A stretch of DNA of 64,000 nucleotides, from assembly GCF_000740795.1 (NCBI RefSeq), contig NZ_JGYG01000004.1, positions 62,001-126,000 of the forward strand. Reading direction: 5' to 3'. The stretch comes from Haematobacter massiliensis (GTDB lineage: Bacteria > Pseudomonadota > Alphaproteobacteria > Rhodobacterales > Rhodobacteraceae). Of this stretch, positions 15,205-22,640 are shown piece after piece; positions within the stretch are counted from its first letter, which is position 1, and every line of letters begins with the position of its first letter. The notes beneath the pieces are model-generated. The model was not told the origin of the DNA and did no database searches. It saw nothing but the letters and a program-made list of their open reading frames with translations. Made by a program: the position numbers and the translations under genes.

Positions 15205-15971
15205 CCACGATCATCGATCTTTCCGTCCCGCTGGCGAACGACATTCCGGCCGACCCGCCCGGCAACGATCCCCGGATCGACTACATCGATCACAAGGCCA
15301 GCCTGCCCTCCATGCTCGCGCATTTCCCCGGTCTGACGCCGGATCAGCTGCCGGATGGAGAGGGCTGGGCGGTTGAACGCGTGACGCTTTCCACCCACAA
15401 CGGCACCCATATCGATGCGCCGTGGCACTACCACTCGACGCAGGACCACGGAAAGCCGTCGTTGCGGATCGATGAGATCCCGCTCGATTGGTGTTTTCGC
15501 CCTGGCGTGAAGCTCGATTTTCGCCACCTGCCCGATGGGCATGTCGTCACGGCGGCGGAGGTACAGGCGGAGCTGGCCCGTATCGGTCATGTGCTCGAGC
15601 CCTTCGACATCGTGGTGGTCAATACCTCCGCCGGCAGGAAGTTCGGTCAGGCCGATTACGTCAGCAGCGGCTGCGGCATGGGGTATGAGGCGACGATGTT
15701 CCTGCTCGATCAGGGTGTCCGCGTGACGGGAACCGACGGCTGGAGCTGGGATGCGCCATTCGTCCACACTGCAAGGAAGTTCGCGGAAACCGGTGATGCC
15801 TCGCTGATCTGGGAGGGCCACAAGGCAGGGCGGCACACCGGTTATTGCCACATCGAGAAACTCCATAATCTGGAAGCGCTGCCGGCAACCGGGTTCACGC
15901 TCAGCTGTTTCCCGGTGAAGATCGAACGGGCCTCCGCAGGGTGGTGCCGCGCTGTCGCCATTCTGGACTGA
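15201..15971 (+). CDS. cyclase-family (kynurenine-formamidase-like) metal hydrolase
   Basis: 256 aa of the PF04199 cyclase/kynurenine formamidase family. The signature STHNGTHIDAPWHYHST gives the His/Asp metal ligands, and GCGMGYEATMFLLDQGVRVTG and TDGWSWDAPF follow in the usual order. Members open amide, lactone or isatin-type rings. The start ATG 15201 overlaps the FAH stop by 4 bases. Together with the FAH protein it suggests ring opening followed by C-C bond hydrolysis of an imported cyclic compound. A degraded aldehyde dehydrogenase follows on the same strand and may once have been the third gene of the operon. Confidence 0.92.
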   Translation: MTTIIDLSVPLANDIPADPPGNDPRIDYIDHKASLPSMLAHFPGLTPDQLPDGEGWAVERVTLSTHNGTHIDAPWHYHSTQDHGKPSLRIDEIPLDWCFRPGVKLDFRHLPDGHVVTAAEVQAELARIGHVLEPFDIVVVNTSAGRKFGQADYVSSGCGMGYEATMFLLDQGVRVTGTDGWSWDAPFVHTARKFAETGDASLIWEGHKAGRHTGYCHIEKLHNLEALPATGFTLSCFPVKIERASAGWCRAVAILD

Positions 15972-15989
15972 GGGGACTGGCAGTTGCCC

Positions 15990-16495
15990 GGCATGGCGGC
16001 GGAAATCACCGGGAAGCCGAGGGGGGACCCATTCCTCAGGTTTCCATGGCGGTCCATCCCGCGGGTAGCAGGAGGGGTCTGCTCGGGAGCGGGTCTCCGG
16101 TTTGGGAGACGTTGCTGACCGCCTGGGCCATCGCGCGCTGCCTGCTGGATGCGGGTGTGACGCCGCAGGCGGTCAGCCTGCTCTGGGGGCAGGCGGCCGA
16201 GATCTCGGAGGCGCTGATCGCCGCGCCTGAAATCCACAAGGTCTCGCGGATCGGCTCCACCCGCGTCGGGCGCATCACAGCCGCGGCCGCGGGGCCGGCC
16301 TTGAGGAAATCCACCACGGAACCGGGCGGCCATGGGCCGGTGATCGTGGCCGCGGATGCTGTGGCTGAACCACTTTGCCTTGGCGCAGCCCGGAACGCCC
16401 TTTGGCGGCGTAATGGACAGCGGCTTCTGCGCAGAGGGCGGTATCGCGGCCCTGCAATCCTATTCCATGGCGATGCTCGTGCCGGGACACACCCT
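15990..16495 (+). pseudogene. aldehyde dehydrogenase remnant
   Basis: Three collinear pieces of an NAD(P)-dependent aldehyde dehydrogenase in alternating frames. GMAAEITGK (from 15990) is the region before the cofactor fold. AWAIARCLLDAGVTPQAVS, IGSTRVGRITAAAAGPALRK and TEPGGHGPVIVAADA (about 16097-16364) are the NAD-binding half. LNHFALAQPGTPFGGVMDSG and IAALQSYSMAMLV (16370-16494) are the C terminus. The segment with the catalytic Cys is missing between the second and third pieces, and at least two frame changes are present, so it cannot be active. It sits 18 bases after the cyclase stop, suggesting the operon once encoded an aldehyde-oxidising step. Confidence 0.85.
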
Positions 16496-16557
16496 TGACC
16501 GCCCCGGCAGCGAAAAGGTCACGAGGATCAGAACAGCGCCGGAGAGGGGCAATTCGC

Positions 16558-16968
16558 TCATCGGATACCCGTCCGGAGATCGCCGAGGTCGGACCATTCC
16601 CCGGACGCCTGCCGCGCCAGATCCTCCTGATCGCAGATCAGCACAAGCCTGTTGTGATGGTCGGAATATTGCACGAGGATGTTGATCCCGGCATTGGCGA
16701 GCGCGCGAGAAATCGCGCCAAGCTGGCCCGGGATGCCCTGTTTCAATCTGCGGATCAGAGGTTTGCGGATCGCCACGACCACGATCCCGGCGTCGCGGGC
16801 CGCACGGGCCGCAGCCTCGCCATCGCGGAACAGGAAGTGCGCGATGGCTCGCTCACCTGTGCCGAACACCCCGCCGCCCTCGAACGACACCCCGGCCCGG
16901 CCCATCGTCTCGCCCAGTTCGGCGAGCGCGCCCGGACGGTTTTCCAGATGAAACTCAATGTCGAACAT
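16558..16968 (-). CDS. ACT-domain amino-acid-binding protein
   Basis: 136 aa, MFDIEFHLENRPGALAELGE at 16968. The N-terminal ENRPGALAEL is the classic ACT start, with AGVSFEGGGVFG next. A second ACT-like unit begins PGQLGAISRALANAGINILV and continues with YSDHHNRLVLI. Tandem ACT proteins bind small ligands, often amino acids, as stand-alone sensors. It is third in a leftward operon and overlaps the monooxygenase-like gene by 14 bases. The regulator at 17720 is divergent. Its job in this operon is unknown; an amino-acid-like effector is a fair guess. Confidence 0.85.
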   Translation of the reverse strand: MFDIEFHLENRPGALAELGETMGRAGVSFEGGGVFGTGERAIAHFLFRDGEAAARAARDAGIVVVAIRKPLIRRLKQGIPGQLGAISRALANAGINILVQYSDHHNRLVLICDQEDLARQASGEWSDLGDLRTGIR

Positions 16969-17323
16969 GATCGGGTGTCCCCTTGTGGGTCGCGCGGCTG
17001 TCAGTCGGGGTCTCATTGCAGGCGGTCATACCGTGATCCCGTATCGCCGGTGCGATACGCAGACGGTAGTCGGCAAGGACATGATCCCGTCCGGCGGCCT
17101 GCACGCGCCGGTGTTCATGCGTGTTTCGCCATGCCGCGATCGCCGCTTCGTCGCGCCGGAGAGACAGGGACAGAACCCTGCCGGGGATCGTCAGGCTCCG
17201 GGAACGCTCAATCGAGATGAAGCCGTCAATGGTCGCCAGCAGCGGGCGCAGCTGCTCAGCCAGCTCGGGGTACTCCTCCTGCGCCTCGCCCGAAGCCCCG
17301 GCCTCGAAAATGACGGCGATCAT
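16955..17323 (-). CDS. antibiotic biosynthesis monooxygenase (ABM) domain protein
   Basis: 122 aa, MIAVIFEAGASGEAQEEYPE at 17323, its ATG overlapping the stop of the upstream gene by 4 bases. It has the ferredoxin-like alpha/beta fold of the ABM/YgiN family: LLATIDGFISIERSRS, then SLSLRRDEAAIAAWRNTHEH and the terminal VLADYRLRIAPAIRDHG. The W-x(4)-H pattern is typical. Members include small quinone monooxygenases and haem-degrading enzymes, so function cannot be set from sequence. Strong translational coupling to both neighbours says the three proteins act together. Confidence 0.85.
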   Translation of the reverse strand: MIAVIFEAGASGEAQEEYPELAEQLRPLLATIDGFISIERSRSLTIPGRVLSLSLRRDEAAIAAWRNTHEHRRVQAAGRDHVLADYRLRIAPAIRDHGMTACNETPTDSRATHKGTPDHVRH

Positions 17324-17631
17324 ACATGCATCTCCTGTGGAGCCGAGACCCGCGTGACGAACCGGCGGCTTGCGTGCCGGATGAGCGCCTCGCATCTGGC
17401 AAATCCGCAGTTCTTGCGCTTCGATGGGTCCACCGCCAGTGGGGCGCGACGGTTTTCATATCCGGTAGAACAGACGCGGCAGTCGGCCGATCTTCGCCCC
17501 TCATGCGGCGCGAAATGGCGCATCGAACCGGCTCCGCGACGCAGACTGTATTCCCTGCATCGACTGGCATATTGCGGGACGAGGCCAGGCTGCTTCTGGT
17601 CGATGCGACAGGGCGTAGCGCGGGTAATCAT
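17320..17631 (-). CDS. small Cys/Arg-rich protein, first gene of the coupled operon
   Basis: 103 aa with no family I recognise. Support for a real gene: ATG 17631 has AAGGGAGAA five bases upstream, and its stop overlaps the next gene's start as ATGA. It is very basic, has no membrane segment, and has six cysteines, including a CRVC pair near residue 60 and Cys near 83 and 88, spacing that could bind zinc or a metal. It is divergent from the ArsR-type regulator. The composition is unusual enough that a frameshifted remnant of a longer gene is also possible. Confidence 0.45.
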   Translation of the reverse strand: MITRATPCRIDQKQPGLVPQYASRCREYSLRRGAGSMRHFAPHEGRRSADCRVCSTGYENRRAPLAVDPSKRKNCGFARCEALIRHASRRFVTRVSAPQEMHV

Positions 17632-17662
17632 GGGTTCTCCCTTTCTTGTGGGCCCCTGAATG

Positions 17663-17691
17663 AGCCGATTGGAGACTTAGCCGATTGGAGA
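17663..17691. repeat. 13-bp direct repeat upstream of arsR-like gene
   Basis: AGCCGATTGGAGA occurs at 17663-17675 and again at 17679-17691, a 16-base period, inside the 88-base divergent promoter. It could be a duplicated operator half or a simple slippage product. Confidence 0.6.
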
Positions 17692-17698
17692 TCCGGAA

Positions 17699-17720
17699 TG
17701 GTTCGGTTAAGATCGAACCA
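17699..17720. promoter_or_regulatory. inverted repeat abutting the ArsR-type start codon
   Basis: TGGTTCG (17699-17705) and CGAACCA (17714-17720) are perfect 7-bp arms with an 8-base spacer, ending on the A of the start codon. A repressor bound here would block its own transcript and probably the divergent operon. Autoregulation is inferred. Confidence 0.55.
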
Positions 17721-18385
17721 TGAGAGAAGGCCCGGATATCGCGCGTATCGCCGCCCTGGTGGCTGATCCTGCTCGCAGTGCGATGCTGATCGCGCTGATG
17801 GATGGGCGTGCGCTGACCGCGACGGAGTTGGCGGGCCTCGGCGGAATTACGAAGCAGACCGCCAGTTCCCATCTTGCCAAGCTGGTGGATGGGGAGTTGC
17901 TGATTGTGGAGGCGCAGGGGCGACACCGCTACTTCCGTCTGGCCGGTTCCCACGTCGGCAGCCTGCTCGAAGCCTTGATGGTCTTTTCCAGAGATGCGGT
18001 GCGACCCCTGCGCACCGGTCCGCGCGATCCGGCGCTGCGCAAGGCCCGCATCTGCTACGATCATCTGGCGGGGGAGATGGGGGTTCGGCTTTTCGAGCGG
18101 ATGCAGGGGGATCAATGGTTGGCGGAGGATCTGACCGTGACCGAGCGCGGCAGCACCAAGCTGACCGAGATCGGGCTGGACCTCAGGGATTTTCCGCCAA
18201 GCAACCGCCCGCTCTGCCGCGCCTGCCTTGACTGGAGTCAGCGGCGACAGCATCTCGCCGGACGGCTGGGCAAGGCGATACTGGACCATTTCATCGCCCG
18301 ATCCTGGGCACAGCGATTACCAAACTCCCGCGTCATCAGCTTTACCGCCGAAGGCGAGCGGGTCTTCAACGGGTGGCTGCGCTGA
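17720..18385 (+). CDS. ArsR-family winged-helix transcriptional regulator
   Basis: 221 aa. The N-terminal winged helix is DPARSAMLIALMDGRALTAT, then ELAGLGGITKQTASSHLAKL and a wing in GRHRYFRLAGSHVG. The C-terminal half (CYDHLAGEMGVRLFERM, CRACLDWSQRRQHLAGRLGK) is an extra domain found in the long ArsR group that senses organic ligands rather than metals. The C-terminal CRAC pair could still bind metal. The leaderless-looking arrangement, with an operator touching the ATG at 17720, leaves little room for a ribosome site. It is divergent from the Cys-protein/ABM/ACT operon and is its likely repressor. Confidence 0.9.
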   Translation: MREGPDIARIAALVADPARSAMLIALMDGRALTATELAGLGGITKQTASSHLAKLVDGELLIVEAQGRHRYFRLAGSHVGSLLEALMVFSRDAVRPLRTGPRDPALRKARICYDHLAGEMGVRLFERMQGDQWLAEDLTVTERGSTKLTEIGLDLRDFPPSNRPLCRACLDWSQRRQHLAGRLGKAILDHFIARSWAQRLPNSRVISFTAEGERVFNGWLR

Positions 18386-18654
18386 CCGGCGGAGCCGCCC
18401 GGAGCGAGGCCAATGGGGACGCGCTGTTGGTCCTGTGCCCCTCGGGTGGCGGCTTTAGGGGATGGGCAGTGGATTTCCCGATCAGCTTGTGCGCGCGGCG
18501 TCACCCCGACTGTCGCAAGAAACATGCCTGTCTTGCCTGCAATGCGCCGAAACTCTGATCTTCCGCGACTGCGGTATGAGGGGGACGGCGATGCTGGGAG
18601 AGGTGTTCCGACACGCATGCGCCGTCATCCCCAAGATCCGGGACTCAAGGCCGA

Positions 18655-19356
18655 TCACCTGTGGGACAGCCGATAGCCAACCCCCGGCTCGGTGAAGATC
18701 CAACGCGGATCGGCGGCGTCGTCGCCCAGCTTGACGCGTAACTGGCGGATGTAGACGCGCAGATACTGACTGTCCTCGGCATGGGCGGGGCCCCAGATCG
18801 CCTTCAGGATCATGTCCTGCGTAACCAACCGCCCGGCGTGGCTGGCAAGAAGCCAGAGAAGATCGAATTCCTTGCGGGTCAGCTTCAGGTCCTCTCCCGC
18901 AAGGCTGGCCCGGTGATCGGCCGCATCAATCACCAAGGGGCCCAGTTCAAGAACCGCCGGAGCGGCATCCCTCGCCCGGTCGCGCAGGAGGCCCCGCAGT
19001 CGGGCCAGCAATTCACCCGTGGAAAAGGGCTTGGTCACGTAATCCTGCGCTCCGGCGTCAAGGGCTGCGATCTTGCCGGCCTCGTCGCTGCGCACCGACA
19101 GAACCAGAACCGGCAGTTGCGACCATTCCCGCACCGTCTTCAGCACAGAAATTCCATCTGCATCCGGGAGGCCGAGATCGAGAATGATCGCGGCGGGCGC
19201 CTCCCGCGCGGCCAGTGCGATCCCTTCGCGCGCCGTGCCCGCCTCTGACACCACATGCCCCTCGGTTTCCAGCGCCACACGCAGGAAGCGGCGGATCGGC
19301 GCCTCGTCCTCGATGATGAGGATGCGGGCGGGTGGGCTGTTTGCAGGGTCGCTCAC
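18655..19356 (-). CDS. kdpE: KdpE, response regulator of potassium transport
   Basis: 233 aa OmpR-type regulator. The receiver domain has IIEDE near the N terminus, the phosphoacceptor Asp in ILDLGLPDADG, and the Lys of YVTKPFSTGE. The C-terminal winged helix has LTRKEFDLLWLLASHAG and VYIRQLRVKLGDD. I chose the GTG at 19356 (VSDPANSPPARIL), which has GGAGG upstream and overlaps the kdpD stop as GTGA; an ATG seven codons earlier has no ribosome site. It is last in the kdp operon and, once phosphorylated by KdpD at low K+ or turgor, should activate the kdpFABC promoter. Confidence 0.95.
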   Translation of the reverse strand: MSDPANSPPARILIIEDEAPIRRFLRVALETEGHVVSEAGTAREGIALAAREAPAAIILDLGLPDADGISVLKTVREWSQLPVLVLSVRSDEAGKIAALDAGAQDYVTKPFSTGELLARLRGLLRDRARDAAPAVLELGPLVIDAADHRASLAGEDLKLTRKEFDLLWLLASHAGRLVTQDMILKAIWGPAHAEDSQYLRVYIRQLRVKLGDDAADPRWIFTEPGVGYRLSHR

Positions 19357-22043
19357 GCGGAGACCTCCGGGTTCCACATCGGCAATTCGATCACGATCCT
19401 CGTGCCGCGCCCATCGGGATGCACGGCTTCGGCGAGGATGGTGCCGCCATGGGCTTCGACGATGCCCTTGCAGATGGCAAGACCCAAACCCGTGCCCGCC
19501 TGTCCGCCGTCCCCCTGCTCGGCCCGCCAGAACATGTCGAAGACCTTGTCCGCGGCCCCGGGCATAAGGCCAGGTCCGTCATCCTCGACCGTCAGGATCG
19601 CACGGGCCTTCGATTGATACGCGGCAATGCGGATCGGTCTGCCGGGACCGGCATATTTGCAGGCATTGTCGAGGATGTTGACCAGCACCTGCTCGATCAG
19701 CACGGGTTCGACCTGAACGGGGGCCATGTCGGCAGGGATCGCCACCGTAACCGGATGCCCGCGGAGCGGCCCCCGGAGCCGGTTTCGTGCGCCCCCGGCC
19801 AGTTCTCGCAGATCGCTGGCCATCGTGCGCGGCTTCAGCGCGCCATGGCCAAGCCGCGTCATGTCGAGCAGGTTCTGGATGTAGCGGTCGAGGCGCTCCC
19901 CTTCTTCCCGAATCGTCTCGACCAGCATCTGTGACCCTTCCGCGCTCAGACCCGGTTGCCCCAGCCCCTCGGCCGCGCCGAGGATCGAGACCAGCGGCGT
20001 GCGCAGATCATGGCTCACAGAGGAGAGCAGCGTCGTGCGCAGGCGCTCGGTCTCGCTCGTCACGCGGGCATGTCCCAGGTCGTCGGCAAGCTTCACCCGC
20101 TCCAACGCCAGCGCCACCTGATCGGCCAGTGCTTCGACCAACCGCCGGTCGCCCGGTGCCGGTTCACGCCCGTCCTCATAGGCCAGACCCAGAACCCCGA
20201 TCCGTCGGTCCGAAGCGACCAAGGGAAGGAACAGCCAGCGCGAGGCGGGCAGGGTGGCAGTGCCCTTGCCCGCCGGTTCGCCATGTTCAAAGGCATAGGC
20301 GGCGGCAGAGATTTCACGCGGCTCCATCCGGTCTTCGGGCGGAAAGGCCCCCGCGATCGCCAGGGGCCGGCCTTCCTGCGGCAACAGCACAATCGACTGG
20401 CATTCGAGCACCGCCGCGACATGGCTGACCGCCGCCCAGACCACATCGTCGACCGAGGCCGCGGCGGCCGCCTTGCGCGAGAAGTCGTAAAGCTTGCGCG
20501 TCCGGTCAGAGATTGCGCGTTGGGCAACGGCCCGGTCCCGCAGACGCGCGGTGAGATTGCCGGTCAGGATGGAGGCGGCCAGAAACAGCAACAGCGTCAG
20601 AAACTGCCCCTGGTTCCAGATATGAAGGGTCAAACGTGGATCGGTGAACAGCAGGTTGTAGGCGAGGAAGCTCAGCAGCGCCGCCGCGACCGACGGCCAG
20701 CGTCCAAGTTTTGCCGCCACGGCCACGACGGCTGTCATATAGAGCAGCGACAGGCTGAGTACCGGGATCCACCTGTCCGCCGCGAAGGCCAGCAGCGTCG
20801 TCGCCGCGACCACCAGCGTCACCACACCGAAGATGCGCAGGGCGTTGCGGATATTTGTCGGCGCCGGACGCTGGCGCTGGCGGGCGGGGCGTTCCTCGTC
20901 AGTGACAAGGGTGAGTTCGAACTGCGTCGCCCCGCGCAGCAGCCCTGCGACAACCAGATCATGAGAGCTGGGCACCAGCCAGCGAAGCAAGCGCGATCTT
21001 GGGGCGGGACGCGGCAGGACGATGCGGCGGACGTTGCGCTTCTGCGCGAAGTCGAGAATGTCCTGCGCGGCATCGCCCTCGCATTGCAGCACCGTCACCT
21101 CGGCCCCCAGCCGTTCGGCAAGACGAAGGGAGCCGGTTCCGGGGTCTTCGGCCCCGCCCCGCCGCGTCTCCGCCCGCAGGCTGGTCATCGCCACAGCCAG
21201 CCATTCGACCCGCGCCCTGTCGGCCGAGCGTTTGGCGATGCGCACGGCATCGCGCCCCACCGCCTGTTCCGGCAGGACAACAAGGATGCGCTCCTGCGTG
21301 GGCCAGGGGCCTTCGATCGCATTGACCGCCATATGCTGCTTGAGTTGCGCATCGACCCGGTCCGCCGCCGTGCGCATCGCCAGTTCGCGCAACGCGGTCA
21401 GATTGCCCTTGGCAAAGAAGTTCGATACCGCCCGCGCCGCCTGATCCTGCATATAGACCTTGCCCGCCCGCAGACGCGCGATCAGCTCGTCCGGGGGCAG
21501 GTCGATCAGCTCGATCTCGTCGGCCAGCTCCAGCACCTGATCGGGCACCGTCTCGCGCACGCGGATGCCGGTGATGCGGGCCACCGTATCGTTCAACGTC
21601 TCGACATGCTGGACGTTCAGCGTGGTGTAGACATCGATCCCGGCGGCCAGAACATCCTCGACATCCTGCCAGCGTTTTTCATGACGGCTGCCAGAGAGGT
21701 TGGAATGCGCCAACTCGTCGATCAGGGCGAGGCCGGGGCGGCGGGCGATCAGCGCATCGACATCCATCTCCTGCAGAATATGGTTCTGATGATAGACCGC
21801 GCGGCGCGGAAGGACTTCGAATCCGCGCAGCATAGCTTCGGTTTCGGGCCGTCCATGGGTTTCGACCACCGCAGCCAGGACTTTGACGCCTTCGGCCGCG
21901 CGATCCCGCGCGGCCTGCAACATGGCAAAGGTCTTGCCCACCCCGGGCGCGGCGCCGAGAAATATCTTCAGCCGTCCCCGCCCGTCGCGGCGGGCCTCCA
22001 TCAGCAGGGCATCCGGTTGGGGACGCGACGGTTCTGACGACAT
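19353..22043 (-). CDS. kdpD: KdpD, potassium-sensing histidine kinase
   Basis: About 896 aa, normal full length. The N-terminal KdpD domain has Walker A GAAPGVGKT near residue 35 and LIDELAHSN, followed by a Usp domain (RILVVLPEQAVGRDAVRIAK region). Four membrane helices fall at about residues 395-490 (VVAATTLLAFAADRW, LLYMTAVVAVAAKLG, AALLSFLAYNLLF, LLLFLAASILTGNL). A GAF-like domain and the kinase core follow: H-box SVSHDLRTPLVSILGA, N-box near LDNACKYAG, and DDGPGLMPG with GTGLGLAICKG. ATG 22043 has GAGAGG upstream; a TTG at 22055 is the alternative. It starts 9 bases after the kdpC stop. Confidence 0.96.
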   Translation of the reverse strand: MSSEPSRPQPDALLMEARRDGRGRLKIFLGAAPGVGKTFAMLQAARDRAAEGVKVLAAVVETHGRPETEAMLRGFEVLPRRAVYHQNHILQEMDVDALIARRPGLALIDELAHSNLSGSRHEKRWQDVEDVLAAGIDVYTTLNVQHVETLNDTVARITGIRVRETVPDQVLELADEIELIDLPPDELIARLRAGKVYMQDQAARAVSNFFAKGNLTALRELAMRTAADRVDAQLKQHMAVNAIEGPWPTQERILVVLPEQAVGRDAVRIAKRSADRARVEWLAVAMTSLRAETRRGGAEDPGTGSLRLAERLGAEVTVLQCEGDAAQDILDFAQKRNVRRIVLPRPAPRSRLLRWLVPSSHDLVVAGLLRGATQFELTLVTDEERPARQRQRPAPTNIRNALRIFGVVTLVVAATTLLAFAADRWIPVLSLSLLYMTAVVAVAAKLGRWPSVAAALLSFLAYNLLFTDPRLTLHIWNQGQFLTLLLFLAASILTGNLTARLRDRAVAQRAISDRTRKLYDFSRKAAAAASVDDVVWAAVSHVAAVLECQSIVLLPQEGRPLAIAGAFPPEDRMEPREISAAAYAFEHGEPAGKGTATLPASRWLFLPLVASDRRIGVLGLAYEDGREPAPGDRRLVEALADQVALALERVKLADDLGHARVTSETERLRTTLLSSVSHDLRTPLVSILGAAEGLGQPGLSAEGSQMLVETIREEGERLDRYIQNLLDMTRLGHGALKPRTMASDLRELAGGARNRLRGPLRGHPVTVAIPADMAPVQVEPVLIEQVLVNILDNACKYAGPGRPIRIAAYQSKARAILTVEDDGPGLMPGAADKVFDMFWRAEQGDGGQAGTGLGLAICKGIVEAHGGTILAEAVHPDGRGTRIVIELPMWNPEVSA

Positions 22044-22051
22044 CTGACCTC

Positions 22052-22630
22052 TCAATCATTGCCAGCAGGTGGTAGCGGCAGCGCCTCGTCAAGCGCAAGG
22101 TTGGTCAGCAGCACATTGACGCGTGGCTGTCCATAGAGGCCAAGCCAGCGGGATTCGGCGTGGACGGAGATGATCCGCGTCACCTCGCTCACCGGGACGC
22201 CACGTGCCACGGCGATGCGCGCGGCCTGCCCATGGGCGTTTTCGAGCGAGATATCGGGGTCGAGGCCGGAACCCGACGCGGTCACCGCGTCCGTGGGGGC
22301 GGGGACGCCATTCTCCCTCTCCCATGCGATGCGGCGATTGGCGATCTCCTGCTGCAGGCTCGCCGAAGTCGGGCCGAGGTTGGAGGCGCCAGAGGGCATG
22401 GCGCTATAGGCCGCCGCCGAGGGGCGCGGATGCAGATAGGTGTCGCCCGTGAAATCCTGCGCGATCAGACGCGAGCCGACCGGGGTGCCTCCCCGTTCGA
22501 TCAGGCTGCCGTTGGCGGCATCGGGCACCAGCCCTTGGGCGATGCCGGTCATCGCCAGGGGATAGGCAAACCCCGTCAGCGCGGTCATGGCCGCCAGGGT
22601 GACAAGGGCGGGGCGAAGCTGGTTCAGCAT
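22052..22630 (-). CDS. kdpC: KdpC, potassium-transporting ATPase subunit C
   Basis: 192 aa, single N-terminal membrane helix (LVTLAAMTALTGFAYPLAMT) and a periplasmic domain with the family motifs GSRLIAQDFTGDTYLHPRPS and NLGPTSASL. The C-terminal block SGSGLDPDISLENAHGQAAR and ARVNVLLTNLALDEA-like ending are KdpC-specific. It bridges KdpA and KdpB and helps K+ access. It lies 10 bases downstream of kdpB and just ahead of kdpD on the same transcript. Confidence 0.96.
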   Translation of the reverse strand: MLNQLRPALVTLAAMTALTGFAYPLAMTGIAQGLVPDAANGSLIERGGTPVGSRLIAQDFTGDTYLHPRPSAAAYSAMPSGASNLGPTSASLQQEIANRRIAWERENGVPAPTDAVTASGSGLDPDISLENAHGQAARIAVARGVPVSEVTRIISVHAESRWLGLYGQPRVNVLLTNLALDEALPLPPAGND

Positions 22631-22640
22631 GGCAGGCTCC

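Noticed and set aside
18386-18654. Small frames between the ArsR-like gene and kdpE
   Set aside because: No start signals or motifs in any frame; treated as convergent spacer.
19956-22037. A long open frame on the + strand opposite kdpD (nearly 700 codons), and similar ones opposite kdpB, kdpA and the TRAP genes
   Set aside because: Arg/His/Gln-rich translations with no motifs, each exactly antisense to a well-defined gene. They follow from high GC at third codon positions.
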